A stretch of 64,000 bases of DNA from contig NZ_JBNAFU010000004.1 of the NCBI RefSeq assembly GCF_049800835.1, positions 1 through 64,000 of the forward strand. Direction: 5' to 3'. The notes beneath the pieces are model-generated. The model ran no database searches and was not told where the DNA came from. It worked only from the letters and a program-made list of their open reading frames with translations. Source of the stretch: Dinoroseobacter sp049800835. Lineage in GTDB: Bacteria; Pseudomonadota; Alphaproteobacteria; Rhodobacterales; Rhodobacteraceae. Shown here piece by piece: positions 40,700-50,519 of this stretch. A program made the translations under genes and the position numbers. Position 1 is the stretch's first letter; the number at the start of each line of letters is the position of its first letter.

Positions 40700-42123
40700 A
40701 AGATAACCTCGAGATGAGCCCAGCCACCAAACTGCCCACACAACTCGGCCCCATTCATTTTGTCGGCATCGGGGGGATCGGAATGTCCGGCATCGCAGAG
40801 GTGCTGATCAACCATGGTTACGATGTCCAGGGGTCAGACCTGAAAGCCTCCAAGATCACAGATCGGTTGGAGAACCTTGGTGCACGCGTGTTTGTCGGCC
40901 AGGTGGCCGAGAACCTCGACGGTGCGGAGGTTGTCGTGATTTCGTCCGCGATCAAACCGGGCAATCCCGAGCTTGAAGCGGCGCGCGCCAGGGGTCTGCC
41001 GGTCGTCCGCCGGGCTGAGATGCTGGCCGAATTGATGCGGTTGAAATCCAACATCGCCATCGGGGGGACGCACGGGAAAACCACGACCACCACGATGGTT
41101 GCGACCCTGCTGGACAAAGGGGGCATTGATCCCACTGTCATTAACGGCGGCATCATTCATGCATATGGTTCCAACGCCCGGGCCGGCACGGGCGAATGGA
41201 TGGTGGTTGAGGCAGACGAGAGTGACGGGACGTTCACCAAGTTGCCCGCAACGATCGCCGTAGTCACAAACATCGATCCCGAGCACATGGAGCATTGGGG
41301 CGATTTCGATACGCTACGAAATGGATTTCACGATTTCGTCTCCAACATTCCGTTTTATGGCCTGGCCGTGTGTTGCACCGATCATCCGGAAGTGCAGGCC
41401 CTCGTGGGGCGGATCACGGATCGTCGTGTGGTCACGTTTGGCTTCAATGCTCAGGCGGATATCCGGGCCGTGAACCTGAGCTACAAGGCGGGTGTTGCGC
41501 ATTTCGATATCGAGCTGCATGCAGACCAAACCGTCATCGAAGGTTGCACCTTGCCGATGCCGGGCGACCACAACGTCTCCAACGCCTTGGCGGCTGTGGC
41601 GGTGGCCCGGCATCTTGGGATGAAGGGCGATGAGATCCGCGAGGCGCTCGCCGGGTTCGCGGGTGTTAACCGACGCTTCACCAAGGTTGCCGATATTAAC
41701 GGCGTGACAATCATCGACGATTACGGCCACCACCCCGTGGAGATCGCGGCGGTTCTGAAAGCCGCTCGACAAGCCAGTGAGGGCCGGGTCATTGCCGTGC
41801 ACCAACCACACCGGTTTACACGGCTTGCCTCCTTGTTCGAAGACTTCTGTACCTGTTTCAACGAAGCGGATGTTGTCGGGATCGCGGATGTCTTCGCCGC
41901 TGGCGAAGACCCGATTCCGGGTGCGGGACGCGATGATCTGGTCGCGGGTCTGATCGCGCATGGCCATCGGCACGCCGTTGCGGTGCCCGATGAAGACGCA
42001 CTTGAGACGCTGGTGCGTGCGGCGGCGCAACCGGGGGATATCGTTGTCTGCCTCGGCGCCGGGACAATTTCCACTTGGGCTCACGGCTTGCCGGAACGGC
42101 TGGCGCCCGCGGACGCGGAGTGA
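40696..42123 (+). CDS. murC: UDP-MurNAc:L-alanine ligase
   Basis: 475 residues. HFVGIGGIGMSGIAEVL is the N-terminal dinucleotide-like loop, GTHGKTTTTT the ATPase loop, and DDYGHHPVEI plus HQPHRFTR the C-terminal signatures. It adds the first residue of the stem peptide. The start overlaps the murG stop by four bases; an ATG 18 bases in (MSPATK) is possible. Confidence 0.96.
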   Translation: MKDNLEMSPATKLPTQLGPIHFVGIGGIGMSGIAEVLINHGYDVQGSDLKASKITDRLENLGARVFVGQVAENLDGAEVVVISSAIKPGNPELEAARARGLPVVRRAEMLAELMRLKSNIAIGGTHGKTTTTTMVATLLDKGGIDPTVINGGIIHAYGSNARAGTGEWMVVEADESDGTFTKLPATIAVVTNIDPEHMEHWGDFDTLRNGFHDFVSNIPFYGLAVCCTDHPEVQALVGRITDRRVVTFGFNAQADIRAVNLSYKAGVAHFDIELHADQTVIEGCTLPMPGDHNVSNALAAVAVARHLGMKGDEIREALAGFAGVNRRFTKVADINGVTIIDDYGHHPVEIAAVLKAARQASEGRVIAVHQPHRFTRLASLFEDFCTCFNEADVVGIADVFAAGEDPIPGAGRDDLVAGLIAHGHRHAVAVPDEDALETLVRAAAQPGDIVVCLGAGTISTWAHGLPERLAPADAE

Positions 42124-42125
42124 AC

Positions 42126-42383
42126 ATGCCATTGTCGCTTGCGCTGGCTTGTCTGTGGTTCGTCGTGGCCGTCGGGATCGCGTTGATCCCATCGAAAAAA
42201 CATCACTGGCCGCAGGCTTACGTGCTGATTGCGATCGGTCTGCCATTGCTTTTGTGGGTGTTTGCGGAGAACGGACCATGGGTCGGTTTGGCGGTGCTGG
42301 TGGGGGCCATCTCCATCCTGCGCTGGCCGGTAATTTACCTGTTTCGCTGGGTGCACAGAAAAGCGCTGGGGCGGCAGGCGTGA
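42126..42383 (+). CDS. DUF2484 family membrane protein
   Basis: 85 residues with three hydrophobic segments (about 2-20, 28-45, 52-68) and a basic C-terminus. It sits between murC and murB with a 2-base gap and a 4-base overlap. This placement is typical of Rhodobacteraceae dcw clusters and suggests a role in the envelope, but the function is unknown. Confidence 0.85.
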   Translation: MPLSLALACLWFVVAVGIALIPSKKHHWPQAYVLIAIGLPLLLWVFAENGPWVGLAVLVGAISILRWPVIYLFRWVHRKALGRQA

Positions 42384-43303
42384 TACGCGGCTCGATTACC
42401 GAGGCGCGTTCGCTATCAGAACTGACCTGGTTACGCGTGGGTGGTCCGGCAGACCTGTTTTTCCAGCCCGCCGACGAGGCTGATCTGGCGGAGTTCTTGC
42501 GCGACCTGCCTTTCGATGTGCCAGTGTTCCCCATGGGGGTGGGATCAAACCTGATCGTACGAGATGGGGGCATCCGTGGTGCGGTCGTCCGGCTGGGGCG
42601 GGGGTTCAATGGGATCGACGTCAAGGGCACCCGCGTTCGGGCCGGCGCTGCGGCTCTGGATGCCCATGTCGCGCGCAAGGCCGCCTCTGCGGGCGTTGAT
42701 CTTACGTTTCTGCGCACCATTCCCGGCGCGATCGGCGGTGCGGTTGCGATGAACGCGGGATGCTACGGAAGTTACATGGCGGATGTCCTTGTCGAGGCAG
42801 AGGTCATCAACCGCGATGGCACAAGGGAAACACTTGGGAAAAACGATCTGTCTTTTGGCTACAGATGCAGCGCCCTGCCTCCGGGTGCGGTCGTTACCTC
42901 GGTTGTGATGGAAGGCCCATCGGCGGAGCCGGCCGCGCTTGAGGCGCTGATGGCCGACCAGCTGGCCAAGCGCGACGCGACACAACCCACGAAGGAGCGT
43001 ACGGCGGGCTCCACCTTCCGCAATCCGGCAGGATACAGTTCAACCGGGCGTGCAGATGATACCCACGAGGCAAAAGCCTGGAGTGTGATTGACGCTGCCG
43101 GCATGCGGGGGGCGCAGCGGGGGGCCGCACAGATGTCGGAGAAGCACTCGAACTTCTTGGTCAATACCGGTGGCGCGACTGCGGCGGAGCTGGAATCTCT
43201 GGGCGAGGAAGTGCGAAAAAAGGTTTTCCAAGCCACCGGCCATTCGCTAGACTGGGAGGTGATCCGCATTGGCGACCCGAATACCGGCGTTGGTGCGGGG
43301 TAA
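42380..43303 (+). CDS. murB: UDP-N-acetylenolpyruvoylglucosamine reductase
   Basis: 307 residues, FAD-dependent reduction that forms UDP-MurNAc. FAD-binding motifs LRVGGPADLFF and GVGSNLIVRDGG, the IPGAIGGAVAMNAG loop, AGSTFRNPAG with the proton-donating Ser, and a late Glu in WEVIRIGD. GTG start overlapping the DUF2484 stop; an open frame extends far upstream inside murC and is not used. Confidence 0.95.
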   Translation: MIRGSITEARSLSELTWLRVGGPADLFFQPADEADLAEFLRDLPFDVPVFPMGVGSNLIVRDGGIRGAVVRLGRGFNGIDVKGTRVRAGAAALDAHVARKAASAGVDLTFLRTIPGAIGGAVAMNAGCYGSYMADVLVEAEVINRDGTRETLGKNDLSFGYRCSALPPGAVVTSVVMEGPSAEPAALEALMADQLAKRDATQPTKERTAGSTFRNPAGYSSTGRADDTHEAKAWSVIDAAGMRGAQRGAAQMSEKHSNFLVNTGGATAAELESLGEEVRKKVFQATGHSLDWEVIRIGDPNTGVGAG

Positions 43304-43414
43304 GCCGGACAGGCAGTGACCGGGGCAGGCGCGCGAAGACGCGCCGCACAGGCCACAAACGGCGGTATAACCAGACGAAACCATTCGAGTTTCGCGAAAA
43401 ATCAGAGGCGGGAC

Positions 43415-44332
43415 GTGTCGAGCAGGGCATTCCCCAAAGTGATGATGATGATGGGCGGCCGATCGTCCGAACGCGAGGTGTCCCTGTCCTCGGGTCGGGG
43501 CTGCGCGGCTGCGCTGCGCGGTGAAGGCTTTGACGTGGTCGAGGTGGATGCCGGGCCTGATCTGCCCGATCAGATCAAGGCCGTGAACCCGGACGTGGTG
43601 TTCAATGCCCTTCATGGCCGTTGGGGCGAGGATGGCTGCGTTCAGGGCATACTCGAGTGGCTGAAAGTTCCCTACACCCATTCCGGTGTGCTGGCCTCTG
43701 CGCTGGCTATGGATAAACAGCGCTCGAAGGCGATTTTTGCCGACGCCGGATTGCCTGTGGCGCGCAGCGTGATCGCGCCCCGCGCCGAGATCGAAAAGGC
43801 GCATGTCCTTCCACCACCCTATGTGATCAAGCCGAACAACGAAGGCTCCTCCGTCGGAATTTTCATCGTACCGCAGGATGCGGATGTGCCGCCGGAGTTG
43901 CGGGGTCCGGCTCTGCCCGAGGTGATGATGGCCGAGGCCTTTGTCGCGGGGCGGGAGTTGACAGTCACCGTGCGAGACGGGCAGGCGATGACGGTCACGG
44001 ATATCGTGACCGACGGGTGGTACGATTACGACGCGAAGTACAAGCCCGGTGGCTCGCACCATGTGTTGCCTGCAGATATCCCGCCTACAATCTTCGATGC
44101 CTGCATGTCTCAGGCCGAAACGGCCCATACGATTCTGGGCTGCCGGGGAATAAGCCGCACGGATTTCCGTTGGGATGAGACGCGCGGCCCGGACGGGCTG
44201 ATCGTGCTGGAAACCAATACACAACCCGGGATGACGCCCACGTCCCTGACGCCGGAACAGGCTGCGCAGTGCGGCATGAGTTTTGGCCAGCTCTGCGCAT
44301 GGCTAGTGGAGGATGCGTCATGCGAGCGATGA
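43415..44332 (+). CDS. ddl: D-alanine-D-alanine ligase
   Basis: 305 residues of the ATP-grasp family. VMMMMGGRSSEREVSLSSG start, FNALHGRWGEDG, KPNNEGSSVGI, and the metal-binding ETNTQPGMT near the end. It makes the dipeptide used by MurF. I chose GTG at 43415 (VSSRAFPKV) because AGAGGCGGGAC precedes it and the length matches the family; a longer frame begins about 100 bases upstream. It overlaps ftsQ by 13 bases. Confidence 0.94.
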   Translation: MSSRAFPKVMMMMGGRSSEREVSLSSGRGCAAALRGEGFDVVEVDAGPDLPDQIKAVNPDVVFNALHGRWGEDGCVQGILEWLKVPYTHSGVLASALAMDKQRSKAIFADAGLPVARSVIAPRAEIEKAHVLPPPYVIKPNNEGSSVGIFIVPQDADVPPELRGPALPEVMMAEAFVAGRELTVTVRDGQAMTVTDIVTDGWYDYDAKYKPGGSHHVLPADIPPTIFDACMSQAETAHTILGCRGISRTDFRWDETRGPDGLIVLETNTQPGMTPTSLTPEQAAQCGMSFGQLCAWLVEDASCER

Positions 44333-45210
44333 AGCGGCGCCCCGCAAAAGCGCGGCCGGATCCGGCCCCGTCTCGGCTGGCCTACAGGGTGCAACGGTTG
44401 TTGCTGACGCCGTTGTTTCACAAGATGGTGCGCGTCGGACTGCCGCTGGTTGCACTTGGTGCCTTGCTTGGATGGGTGGCAAGCCAACCCGAGTTGAGGG
44501 CAGAGCTCCAGGCCCGTGCACTCGACATGCAGGCCTACGTCGAACAGCGCCCGGAGTTTACGGTCCATATGCTGGCCGTCGAAGGTGCCTCGCCCGAACT
44601 GGTCGAGGACGTGCGGGAAGTTCTGCCCGTGACCTTTCCCATCAGCTCTTTCGATCTGGATCTTGAAGCCTTGAAAGACGTGATTTCTGAGCTGGACGCG
44701 GTGGCGGACGTCACGTTGCGCGTGCAGGCGGGCGGCGTTCTGGACGTATCAATTGCCGAGCGCATCCCGGCCCTGGTTTGGCAAACGCGGGCCGCGCTTG
44801 TGCTGCTGGATGCCGAAGGGCACCGCGTGGGCCCGATAGAAGCGCGCGCCGCGCATGCGAAACTGCCCTTGGTCGTTGGCCCGGGCGCGGATCGCGCGGC
44901 GGCGGAGGCCTTGCAACTTCTGCGTATCGCACGTCCCGTTGCGCCGCGGTTGATCGGATTGCAGCGGATCGGAGAGCGTCGTTGGGATGTCGTTCTGACC
45001 GAGAATCAGCGGATCATGCTTCCCGAAGAGTCGCCGATCCCGGCGCTTGAGCGGGCCATGGCTGTTGATGCAGCGCAGGAGTTGCTGGCACGCGACGTGG
45101 TCGCGCTGGACATGCGGCTGCCGGATCGTCCGACCCTGCGTCTGCGCCCGGCCGCGGTTGATGCCTTGTGGAGTATTCGACAGGTGGATTTGAACAGGGA
45201 CGAGCAATGA
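44320..45210 (+). CDS. ftsQ: Cell division protein FtsQ
   Basis: 296 residues: basic cytoplasmic N-terminus, one membrane span (about 43-63, VGLPLVALGALLGWVAS), a POTRA domain (FTVHMLAVEGASPELVEDVREVLP) and the FtsQ beta domain (LVVGPGADRAAAEALQL). It recruits FtsLB. A GTGGAGGATGCGTC ribosome site inside ddl fixes the ATG at 44320. The stop overlaps ftsA. Confidence 0.93.
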   Translation: MRAMKRRPAKARPDPAPSRLAYRVQRLLLTPLFHKMVRVGLPLVALGALLGWVASQPELRAELQARALDMQAYVEQRPEFTVHMLAVEGASPELVEDVREVLPVTFPISSFDLDLEALKDVISELDAVADVTLRVQAGGVLDVSIAERIPALVWQTRAALVLLDAEGHRVGPIEARAAHAKLPLVVGPGADRAAAEALQLLRIARPVAPRLIGLQRIGERRWDVVLTENQRIMLPEESPIPALERAMAVDAAQELLARDVVALDMRLPDRPTLRLRPAAVDALWSIRQVDLNRDEQ

Positions 45211-46541
45211 AGGATTTCTGTGCCGCGCAGCGGGCCATGCGAAACATTCGGAAAGCTGCGATGCAGCGGGGCGTTGTTGCCGTGCTCGACATCGGTACCT
45301 GGAAGGTCGCTTGTCTTATCCTGCGATTTGACGGGCCTGATCTGACCGGCGAAGGTGATGGGATCGGCGCCATGGCGGGGCAGGCGCAGTTTCGGGTTAT
45401 CGGTGCTGCATCCACCTGTTCGCGCGGCGTCCGGTTCGGCGAGATTGAAGGCATGGCCGAAGCGGAGCGGGCCATTCGGACAGCGCTTCAGTCTGCGCAG
45501 AAGATGGCGCAGCAGCGGGTCGACCACGTGATCGTCTGTTTCTCCGGTGCGGAACCGCGCAGCTACGGTCTGACGGGCGAGGTCGACGTGGCTGATGACG
45601 CGGTGTCGGAGCAGGATATCGCCCGGGTGCTTGCCGATTGCGATCTGCCGGACTTCGGCGAAGGTCGCGATGTCCTGCATGCACAGCCCGTGAACTTCGC
45701 GCTGGACCACAGGTCCGGCCTGATTGACCCGCGTGGCCAGATCGGCAACCGGCTGGCCACGGACCTGCATGTGCTGACGATCGAGCAGACGGCTGTCCAG
45801 AACCTTCTCTATGCGGTCAAACGCTGTGATCTCGAACTCGCCGGTCTGGCCAGTTCGGCCTATGTGTCCGGGGTCTCGGCGTTGGTCGAGGACGAGCGCG
45901 AGCTCGGGGCCGCCTGCATCGATCTCGGGGCCGGCACCACCGGGATCTCGATCTTTCTGAAAAAACACATGATCTACGCGGACACGGTACGGCTCGGAGG
46001 CGACCACATCACCTCCGATATCTCCAAGGGGTTGCCCGTGCCCCACGCCTTCGCCGAGCGCATCAAGACCATATACGGCGGTGTTGTTGCGACAGGGATG
46101 GATGACCGGGAGTTGATCGAGATCACCTCCGAGACAGGTGATTGGGAGCACGATCGCCGTACCGTGAGTCGGTCCGAGCTGATCGGCATCATCCGCCCCC
46201 GCGTTGAGGAAATCCTTGAAGAGGTGCGCGACCGTCTTGTGGCCGCCGGGTTCGACCAGCTCCCGAGCCAGCAGATTGTCCTGACAGGGGGTGGAAGTCA
46301 GTTGCAAGGGCTTGATGGGCTCGCCGCACGGATCCTGGGGCCTCAGATCCGTGTCGGTCGACCGTTGCGTGTGCGCGGCCTGCCACAAGCCGCGACCGGA
46401 CCGGATTTCGCCTCCGCAATTGGGCTGTGTCTGCATGCAGCACATCCGCAGGATGAGTGGTGGGACTTCGATATGCCGTTGGAGCGATATCCCGCGCGCT
46501 CTTTCAAACGTGCGTTGCGCTGGGTGAAAGACAACTGGTGA
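45207..46541 (+). CDS. ftsA: Cell division actin homologue FtsA
   Basis: 444 residues. Actin-fold ATPase motifs VLDIGTWKVAC and IDLGAGTTGISIF, VRLGGDHITSDIS, and VLTGGGSQLQG. The C-terminus ARSFKRALRWVKDNW is the amphipathic helix that binds the membrane. It tethers FtsZ filaments. Four-base overlap with ftsQ; 187 bases to ftsZ. Confidence 0.96.
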   Translation: MKDFCAAQRAMRNIRKAAMQRGVVAVLDIGTWKVACLILRFDGPDLTGEGDGIGAMAGQAQFRVIGAASTCSRGVRFGEIEGMAEAERAIRTALQSAQKMAQQRVDHVIVCFSGAEPRSYGLTGEVDVADDAVSEQDIARVLADCDLPDFGEGRDVLHAQPVNFALDHRSGLIDPRGQIGNRLATDLHVLTIEQTAVQNLLYAVKRCDLELAGLASSAYVSGVSALVEDERELGAACIDLGAGTTGISIFLKKHMIYADTVRLGGDHITSDISKGLPVPHAFAERIKTIYGGVVATGMDDRELIEITSETGDWEHDRRTVSRSELIGIIRPRVEEILEEVRDRLVAAGFDQLPSQQIVLTGGGSQLQGLDGLAARILGPQIRVGRPLRVRGLPQAATGPDFASAIGLCLHAAHPQDEWWDFDMPLERYPARSFKRALRWVKDNW

Positions 46542-46728
46542 CCACTATATGCTGCGCGGTCTGCGATATAGCGCGGCGTGCAGCCATAATTTGGCCATAT
46601 TTCGCGCATCGGACGCAAATTTCGGGTGACGAAGGGGCATCCAATCGGTAAACTTCGACCCCAATAGGCGCATGAAGCAGTATTCGGCGGAAACGTGGCT
46701 CAAAAATTAACGCAGGCGGACCTCACAC

Positions 46729-48333
46729 ATGACTCTTAATCTGACGATTCCCGAAAACACCGAACTCAAGCCGCGGATCACGGTGTTCGGGGTTGGCGGG
46801 GCAGGCGGCAATGCCGTCGATAACATGATTGAAAAACAACTGGATGGCGTTGAGTTCGTAATCGCGAACACGGACAGCCAGGCGCTGCAGGGGTCTAAAG
46901 CTCCGACGCGCATCCAGATCGGAGGCCGGGTCACCGAAGGCCTCGGCGCAGGGGCACGCCCCTCTGTTGGTGCGGCTGCTGCCGAAGAATCGATTGAGGA
47001 AATCGTCGATCATCTGGCAGGCGCGCACATGTGCTTCATCACGGCCGGCATGGGCGGCGGAACTGGAACGGGGGCCGCCCCGATTATTGCTCAGGCCGCG
47101 CGCGAACTGGGCGTCCTGACCGTGGGCGTTGTGACCAAACCCTTCCAGTTCGAAGGCGCCAAGCGGATGCGTCAGGCCGAAGAGGGAGTCGAGGTTCTGC
47201 AAAAGGTGGTCGACACGCTGATCATCATCCCGAACCAGAACCTGTTCCGTCTCGCCAACGAGAAGACGACCTTTACCGAGGCGTTTTCGATGGCCGATGA
47301 CGTGCTATACCAAGGTGTAAAGGGCGTGACCGACCTGATGGTTCAGCCCGGCCTGATCAACCTCGACTTCGCGGACGTGCGCGCCGTGATGGACGAGATG
47401 GGCAAGGCGATGATGGGCACTGGCGAGGCAACCGGCGAAGATCGCGCGATCCAGGCGGCAGAAAAGGCCATCGCCAACCCGCTGCTGGACGAGATTTCCC
47501 TGCGTGGTGCGAAGGGCGTTTTGATCAACATCACGGGCGGCTACGACCTGACCCTGTTCGAACTGGACGAAGCGGCCAACCGGATTCGCGAAGAGGTCGA
47601 TCCGGACGCCAACATTATCGTCGGGTCCACACTGGATACATCGATGGAAGGCATGATGCGGGTTTCGGTCGTGGCGACAGGGATCGACGCATCCGAGATA
47701 GAGCATGACATCCCGACCCCCAGCCGCCGCATGGCCGGGCGCGCGGTGATGCCGGAGCCTGCCGTTGACGAGGCTGCCGAAGCAGCGCCGGAGCCGGTTT
47801 ACCAACCTGAAGTCGCGGCAGAGGTCCCCGCATCCGTCGCCGAGGCTGCGGTGGCTCCTGACATGGTGCAGGAACTGGCATCTTTTGATCCGGTTGCAGC
47901 GGGTCGCGAGGAAGAACCGGAGGCTGCCGATCTGTTCGGACAAGTCAATGAACAGCCTGCCGAGCCCGCGTATTCGTCCCCGGCGGCGATGGACCGTAAC
48001 CCCTCCGCGGATTTCGTCGCACCGCAACGGGCAAAGCCAGGAACGCCGACGCCGGAAGCGCTGGCGCGACTTCGTACGGCGGTGGGATCTACGCGTAATG
48101 TGGCGGCCCCGGCCCGGCCTCAACTGCCTGCCGATGCTGCAGAAAAACGAGGCTTCGGGATCAACTCTTTGATCAACCGCATGACAGGGCATCCGCAGGA
48201 TCAGGCCGACACGCCGCGTGAACAGCCACGCCCCAGCCCGCGTTTGACCGTATCGGACCACGAGGCTGAACCGGTGGATCCCGAGATGGAAAAGGTGGAA
48301 ATCCCGGCCTTCCTTCGGCGTCAAGCGAACTAG
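46729..48333 (+). CDS. ftsZ: Cell division tubulin homologue FtsZ
   Basis: 534 residues. GTPase core with GVGGAGGNAVDNM, the tubulin loop GGGTGTGAAP, and NLDFADVRAVMDEMG (T7 loop). It is followed by a long acidic linker (about 330-520, rich in Ala, Pro and Glu), as in other alphaproteobacteria, and the conserved C-terminal peptide EIPAFLRRQ that binds FtsA. The upstream 187 bases hold no gene and probably a separate promoter. A strong terminator follows. Confidence 0.98.
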   Translation: MTLNLTIPENTELKPRITVFGVGGAGGNAVDNMIEKQLDGVEFVIANTDSQALQGSKAPTRIQIGGRVTEGLGAGARPSVGAAAAEESIEEIVDHLAGAHMCFITAGMGGGTGTGAAPIIAQAARELGVLTVGVVTKPFQFEGAKRMRQAEEGVEVLQKVVDTLIIIPNQNLFRLANEKTTFTEAFSMADDVLYQGVKGVTDLMVQPGLINLDFADVRAVMDEMGKAMMGTGEATGEDRAIQAAEKAIANPLLDEISLRGAKGVLINITGGYDLTLFELDEAANRIREEVDPDANIIVGSTLDTSMEGMMRVSVVATGIDASEIEHDIPTPSRRMAGRAVMPEPAVDEAAEAAPEPVYQPEVAAEVPASVAEAAVAPDMVQELASFDPVAAGREEEPEAADLFGQVNEQPAEPAYSSPAAMDRNPSADFVAPQRAKPGTPTPEALARLRTAVGSTRNVAAPARPQLPADAAEKRGFGINSLINRMTGHPQDQADTPREQPRPSPRLTVSDHEAEPVDPEMEKVEIPAFLRRQAN

Positions 48334-48356
48334 CAATCTAAACAGATAACTGAGCG

Positions 48357-48390
48357 AAAAGCCGCCGAAGGGCGGCTTTTCTTATTATAA
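48357..48390 (+). terminator. Rho-independent terminator of the dcw operon after ftsZ
   Basis: AAAAGCCGCC pairs with GGCGGCTTTT (ten of ten) around a 4-nt loop and runs into CTTATTAT, 24 bases after the ftsZ stop. Confidence 0.9.
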
Positions 48391-48536
48391 ACAGATACTT
48401 CAAGGGGGGTGGGCAAGTTGCCGCCCACTGGGAGCCGCGTTTGTTTCACGCCGTTGCAAAGATTGAGTTGAGTGGGTGAGGGTTGCTGACTTATCTGACG
48501 ATAGCCGCCATGAAAAGGTGGGGAAACGAGGTAAAC

Positions 48537-49457
48537 GTGCAAAAGACCCTCAGATCACGAGTGAGCTTTGATGGCACCGGTCTGCACAGCGGATGCGCGG
48601 TTCGGATCACCGTGTCGCCGGCATCGGCGAATTACGGCATCTGGTTCCGGCGTACAGACGTGGATACGGCTGACAACCTTGTTGCTGCCCGGTGGAACCA
48701 GGTGGAGCGCACCCCGCTTTGCACGCGCCTTGTCAATGACGCAGGGGTGACGGTCTCGACCGTTGAACATATCATGGCGGCCCTTGCAGGCTGTGGCATC
48801 CAGAACGCTCTTGTGGAGTTGGACGGGCCGGAAGTGCCGATCCTCGATGGCAGTTCGGCCCAGTTCGTTTCCGCTTTCCTCGCGGCAGGTGTTGTGGAGC
48901 AGGCCGAACCCGCTCAGGTTCTGCGTGTTCTGCGCCGGGTCGAAGTGACCGACGGAGAGGCGCGCGCGGTGCTGCAGCCCTCTGATATTTTCGAGATCGC
49001 ATTCGATATCTCATTCAGTGACGAGGCGATCGGAACACAATCCAAAACCATGTCGCTGGCGAACGGCGCTTTCGTGCGGGAGTTGTGCGACAGTCGTACC
49101 TTCTGCCGTCAGGCCGATGTGGACAAGATGCGCGCGGCGGGTCTCGCGCTTGGGGGCAATTATCGCAACGCGGTGGTGGTTGATGGCCCTCGCGTTCTCA
49201 GCCCCGGTGGGTTCCGTCATACCGACGAAGCCGTGCGTCACAAGATGCTGGATGCCCTGGGCGACCTGGCGCTGGCCGGTGCGCCCCTTCTGGCCCGTTA
49301 CACTGGCGACAAATCCGGTCACAGCCTGACGAATACGCTGCTACGCGCACTGTTTGCCGATCCTGCAAACTACGCGGTCGAGACATGCACACCGCAACTG
49401 GCGGCTTTGCTTCCAGGCGCGAATTTGCACGCAGCAGATATGCGTCTGGTGGCGTGA
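48537..49457 (+). CDS. lpxC: UDP-3-O-acyl-GlcNAc deacetylase
   Basis: 306 residues. Committed step of lipid A synthesis. Zinc ligands: His in STVEHIMAALAG and the HKMLDALGDLAL motif with its Asp; catalytic GHSLTN and the LDGSSAQF loop. I take GTG 48537 (VQKTLRSRVSF) with GAGGT six bases before it; ATG 48510 is possible but has no ribosome site. Transcribed after the ftsZ terminator, so from its own promoter or by read-through. Confidence 0.95.
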   Translation: MQKTLRSRVSFDGTGLHSGCAVRITVSPASANYGIWFRRTDVDTADNLVAARWNQVERTPLCTRLVNDAGVTVSTVEHIMAALAGCGIQNALVELDGPEVPILDGSSAQFVSAFLAAGVVEQAEPAQVLRVLRRVEVTDGEARAVLQPSDIFEIAFDISFSDEAIGTQSKTMSLANGAFVRELCDSRTFCRQADVDKMRAAGLALGGNYRNAVVVDGPRVLSPGGFRHTDEAVRHKMLDALGDLALAGAPLLARYTGDKSGHSLTNTLLRALFADPANYAVETCTPQLAALLPGANLHAADMRLVA

Positions 49458-49594
49458 CCTTACGGCACGCTTAGTGTCGAAACCCGCATGCCCGCCTCAA
49501 TTCCGTAAACACCGTTTTGCCCCCTGATTTTCTGTGTTAGAGGTCGCGAGAAGTGCAGTCAGCACAGCGTCAGATAACGGTTTTTGAGGGGGCA

Positions 49595-50437
49595 ATGCAG
49601 CTTCGCAAGCACGCCATTCGGTACGCGGTCCTCGGACTTGGGTTGATAGGGCTGGCTGCCTGCGGCGGTGGCAACCGCGAAGAGTTTCCCCCGTTGGAAA
49701 CATCTCCTCCGGACGCGATTTACGATCGCGCGGAGTTCGAACTTGAGCAGAACAACCTCGAAGTGGCCGCGCGTTACTTTGGCGAGGTCGAGCGCCTTTA
49801 CCCGTACTCGGAGTTCGCCAAGCGTGCGTTGATCATGCAGGCCTTCACCTTCCACCGGGATGGTGACTACGAGAACAGCCGCATTGCGGCGCAACGCTAT
49901 CTCGATTTCTATCCGGCGGACGAAGACGCAGCCTATGCGCAGTACCTTCTGGCACTTAGCTATTACGACCAGATCGATGCCATCGGGCGCGATCAGGGGC
50001 TGACCTTTCAAGCCTTGCAGGCGCTGCGAACCGTGATCGAGGTGTATCCTGGAAGTGAGTACGCCAAGTCATCCATACTGAAATTCGACCTGGCCTTTGA
50101 CCATCTCGCAGCGAAGGAGATGGAGATCGGCCGCTATTACCTCAAGCGCAAGCACTACACCGCCGCCATCAACCGGTTCCGTGTTGTGGTCGAGGATTTC
50201 CAGACGACCACGCACACGCCCGAGGCCTTGCATCGTCTTGTCGAAGCCTACCTTTCGCTCGGTCTGACGGACGAGGCGCAAACGGCAGGTGCGATCCTTG
50301 GCTTCAACTATCAGGGGTCGGAGTGGTACAACGCGAGCTTCCAACTGCTTACCGAACGCGGGCTGGTGCCCGAGGCGCAAGGTACAGGGTGGCTATCAAC
50401 CATCTACAGGCAGGTGATCCGCGGCGAGTGGTTATAA
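49595..50437 (+). CDS. bamD: Outer membrane assembly lipoprotein BamD
   Basis: 280 residues. Signal peptide with lipobox GLAAC, then five TPR-type helical repeats (IYDRAEFELEQNNLEVAARYFGEVERLYPYSEFAKRA onward). The lipoprotein is part of the BAM complex that folds outer-membrane proteins. GAGGGGG precedes the ATG. It is 137 bases after lpxC, coupling LPS and outer-membrane protein assembly to division genes. Confidence 0.93.
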   Translation: MQLRKHAIRYAVLGLGLIGLAACGGGNREEFPPLETSPPDAIYDRAEFELEQNNLEVAARYFGEVERLYPYSEFAKRALIMQAFTFHRDGDYENSRIAAQRYLDFYPADEDAAYAQYLLALSYYDQIDAIGRDQGLTFQALQALRTVIEVYPGSEYAKSSILKFDLAFDHLAAKEMEIGRYYLKRKHYTAAINRFRVVVEDFQTTTHTPEALHRLVEAYLSLGLTDEAQTAGAILGFNYQGSEWYNASFQLLTERGLVPEAQGTGWLSTIYRQVIRGEWL

Positions 50438-50519
50438 ACCGCATCGTATCTCTTGCGGGTCTCGGAGCTTTGGGCCACAAGATATGGACGCGCTCTTGCT
50501 GATCTATTGAGTTGACCCG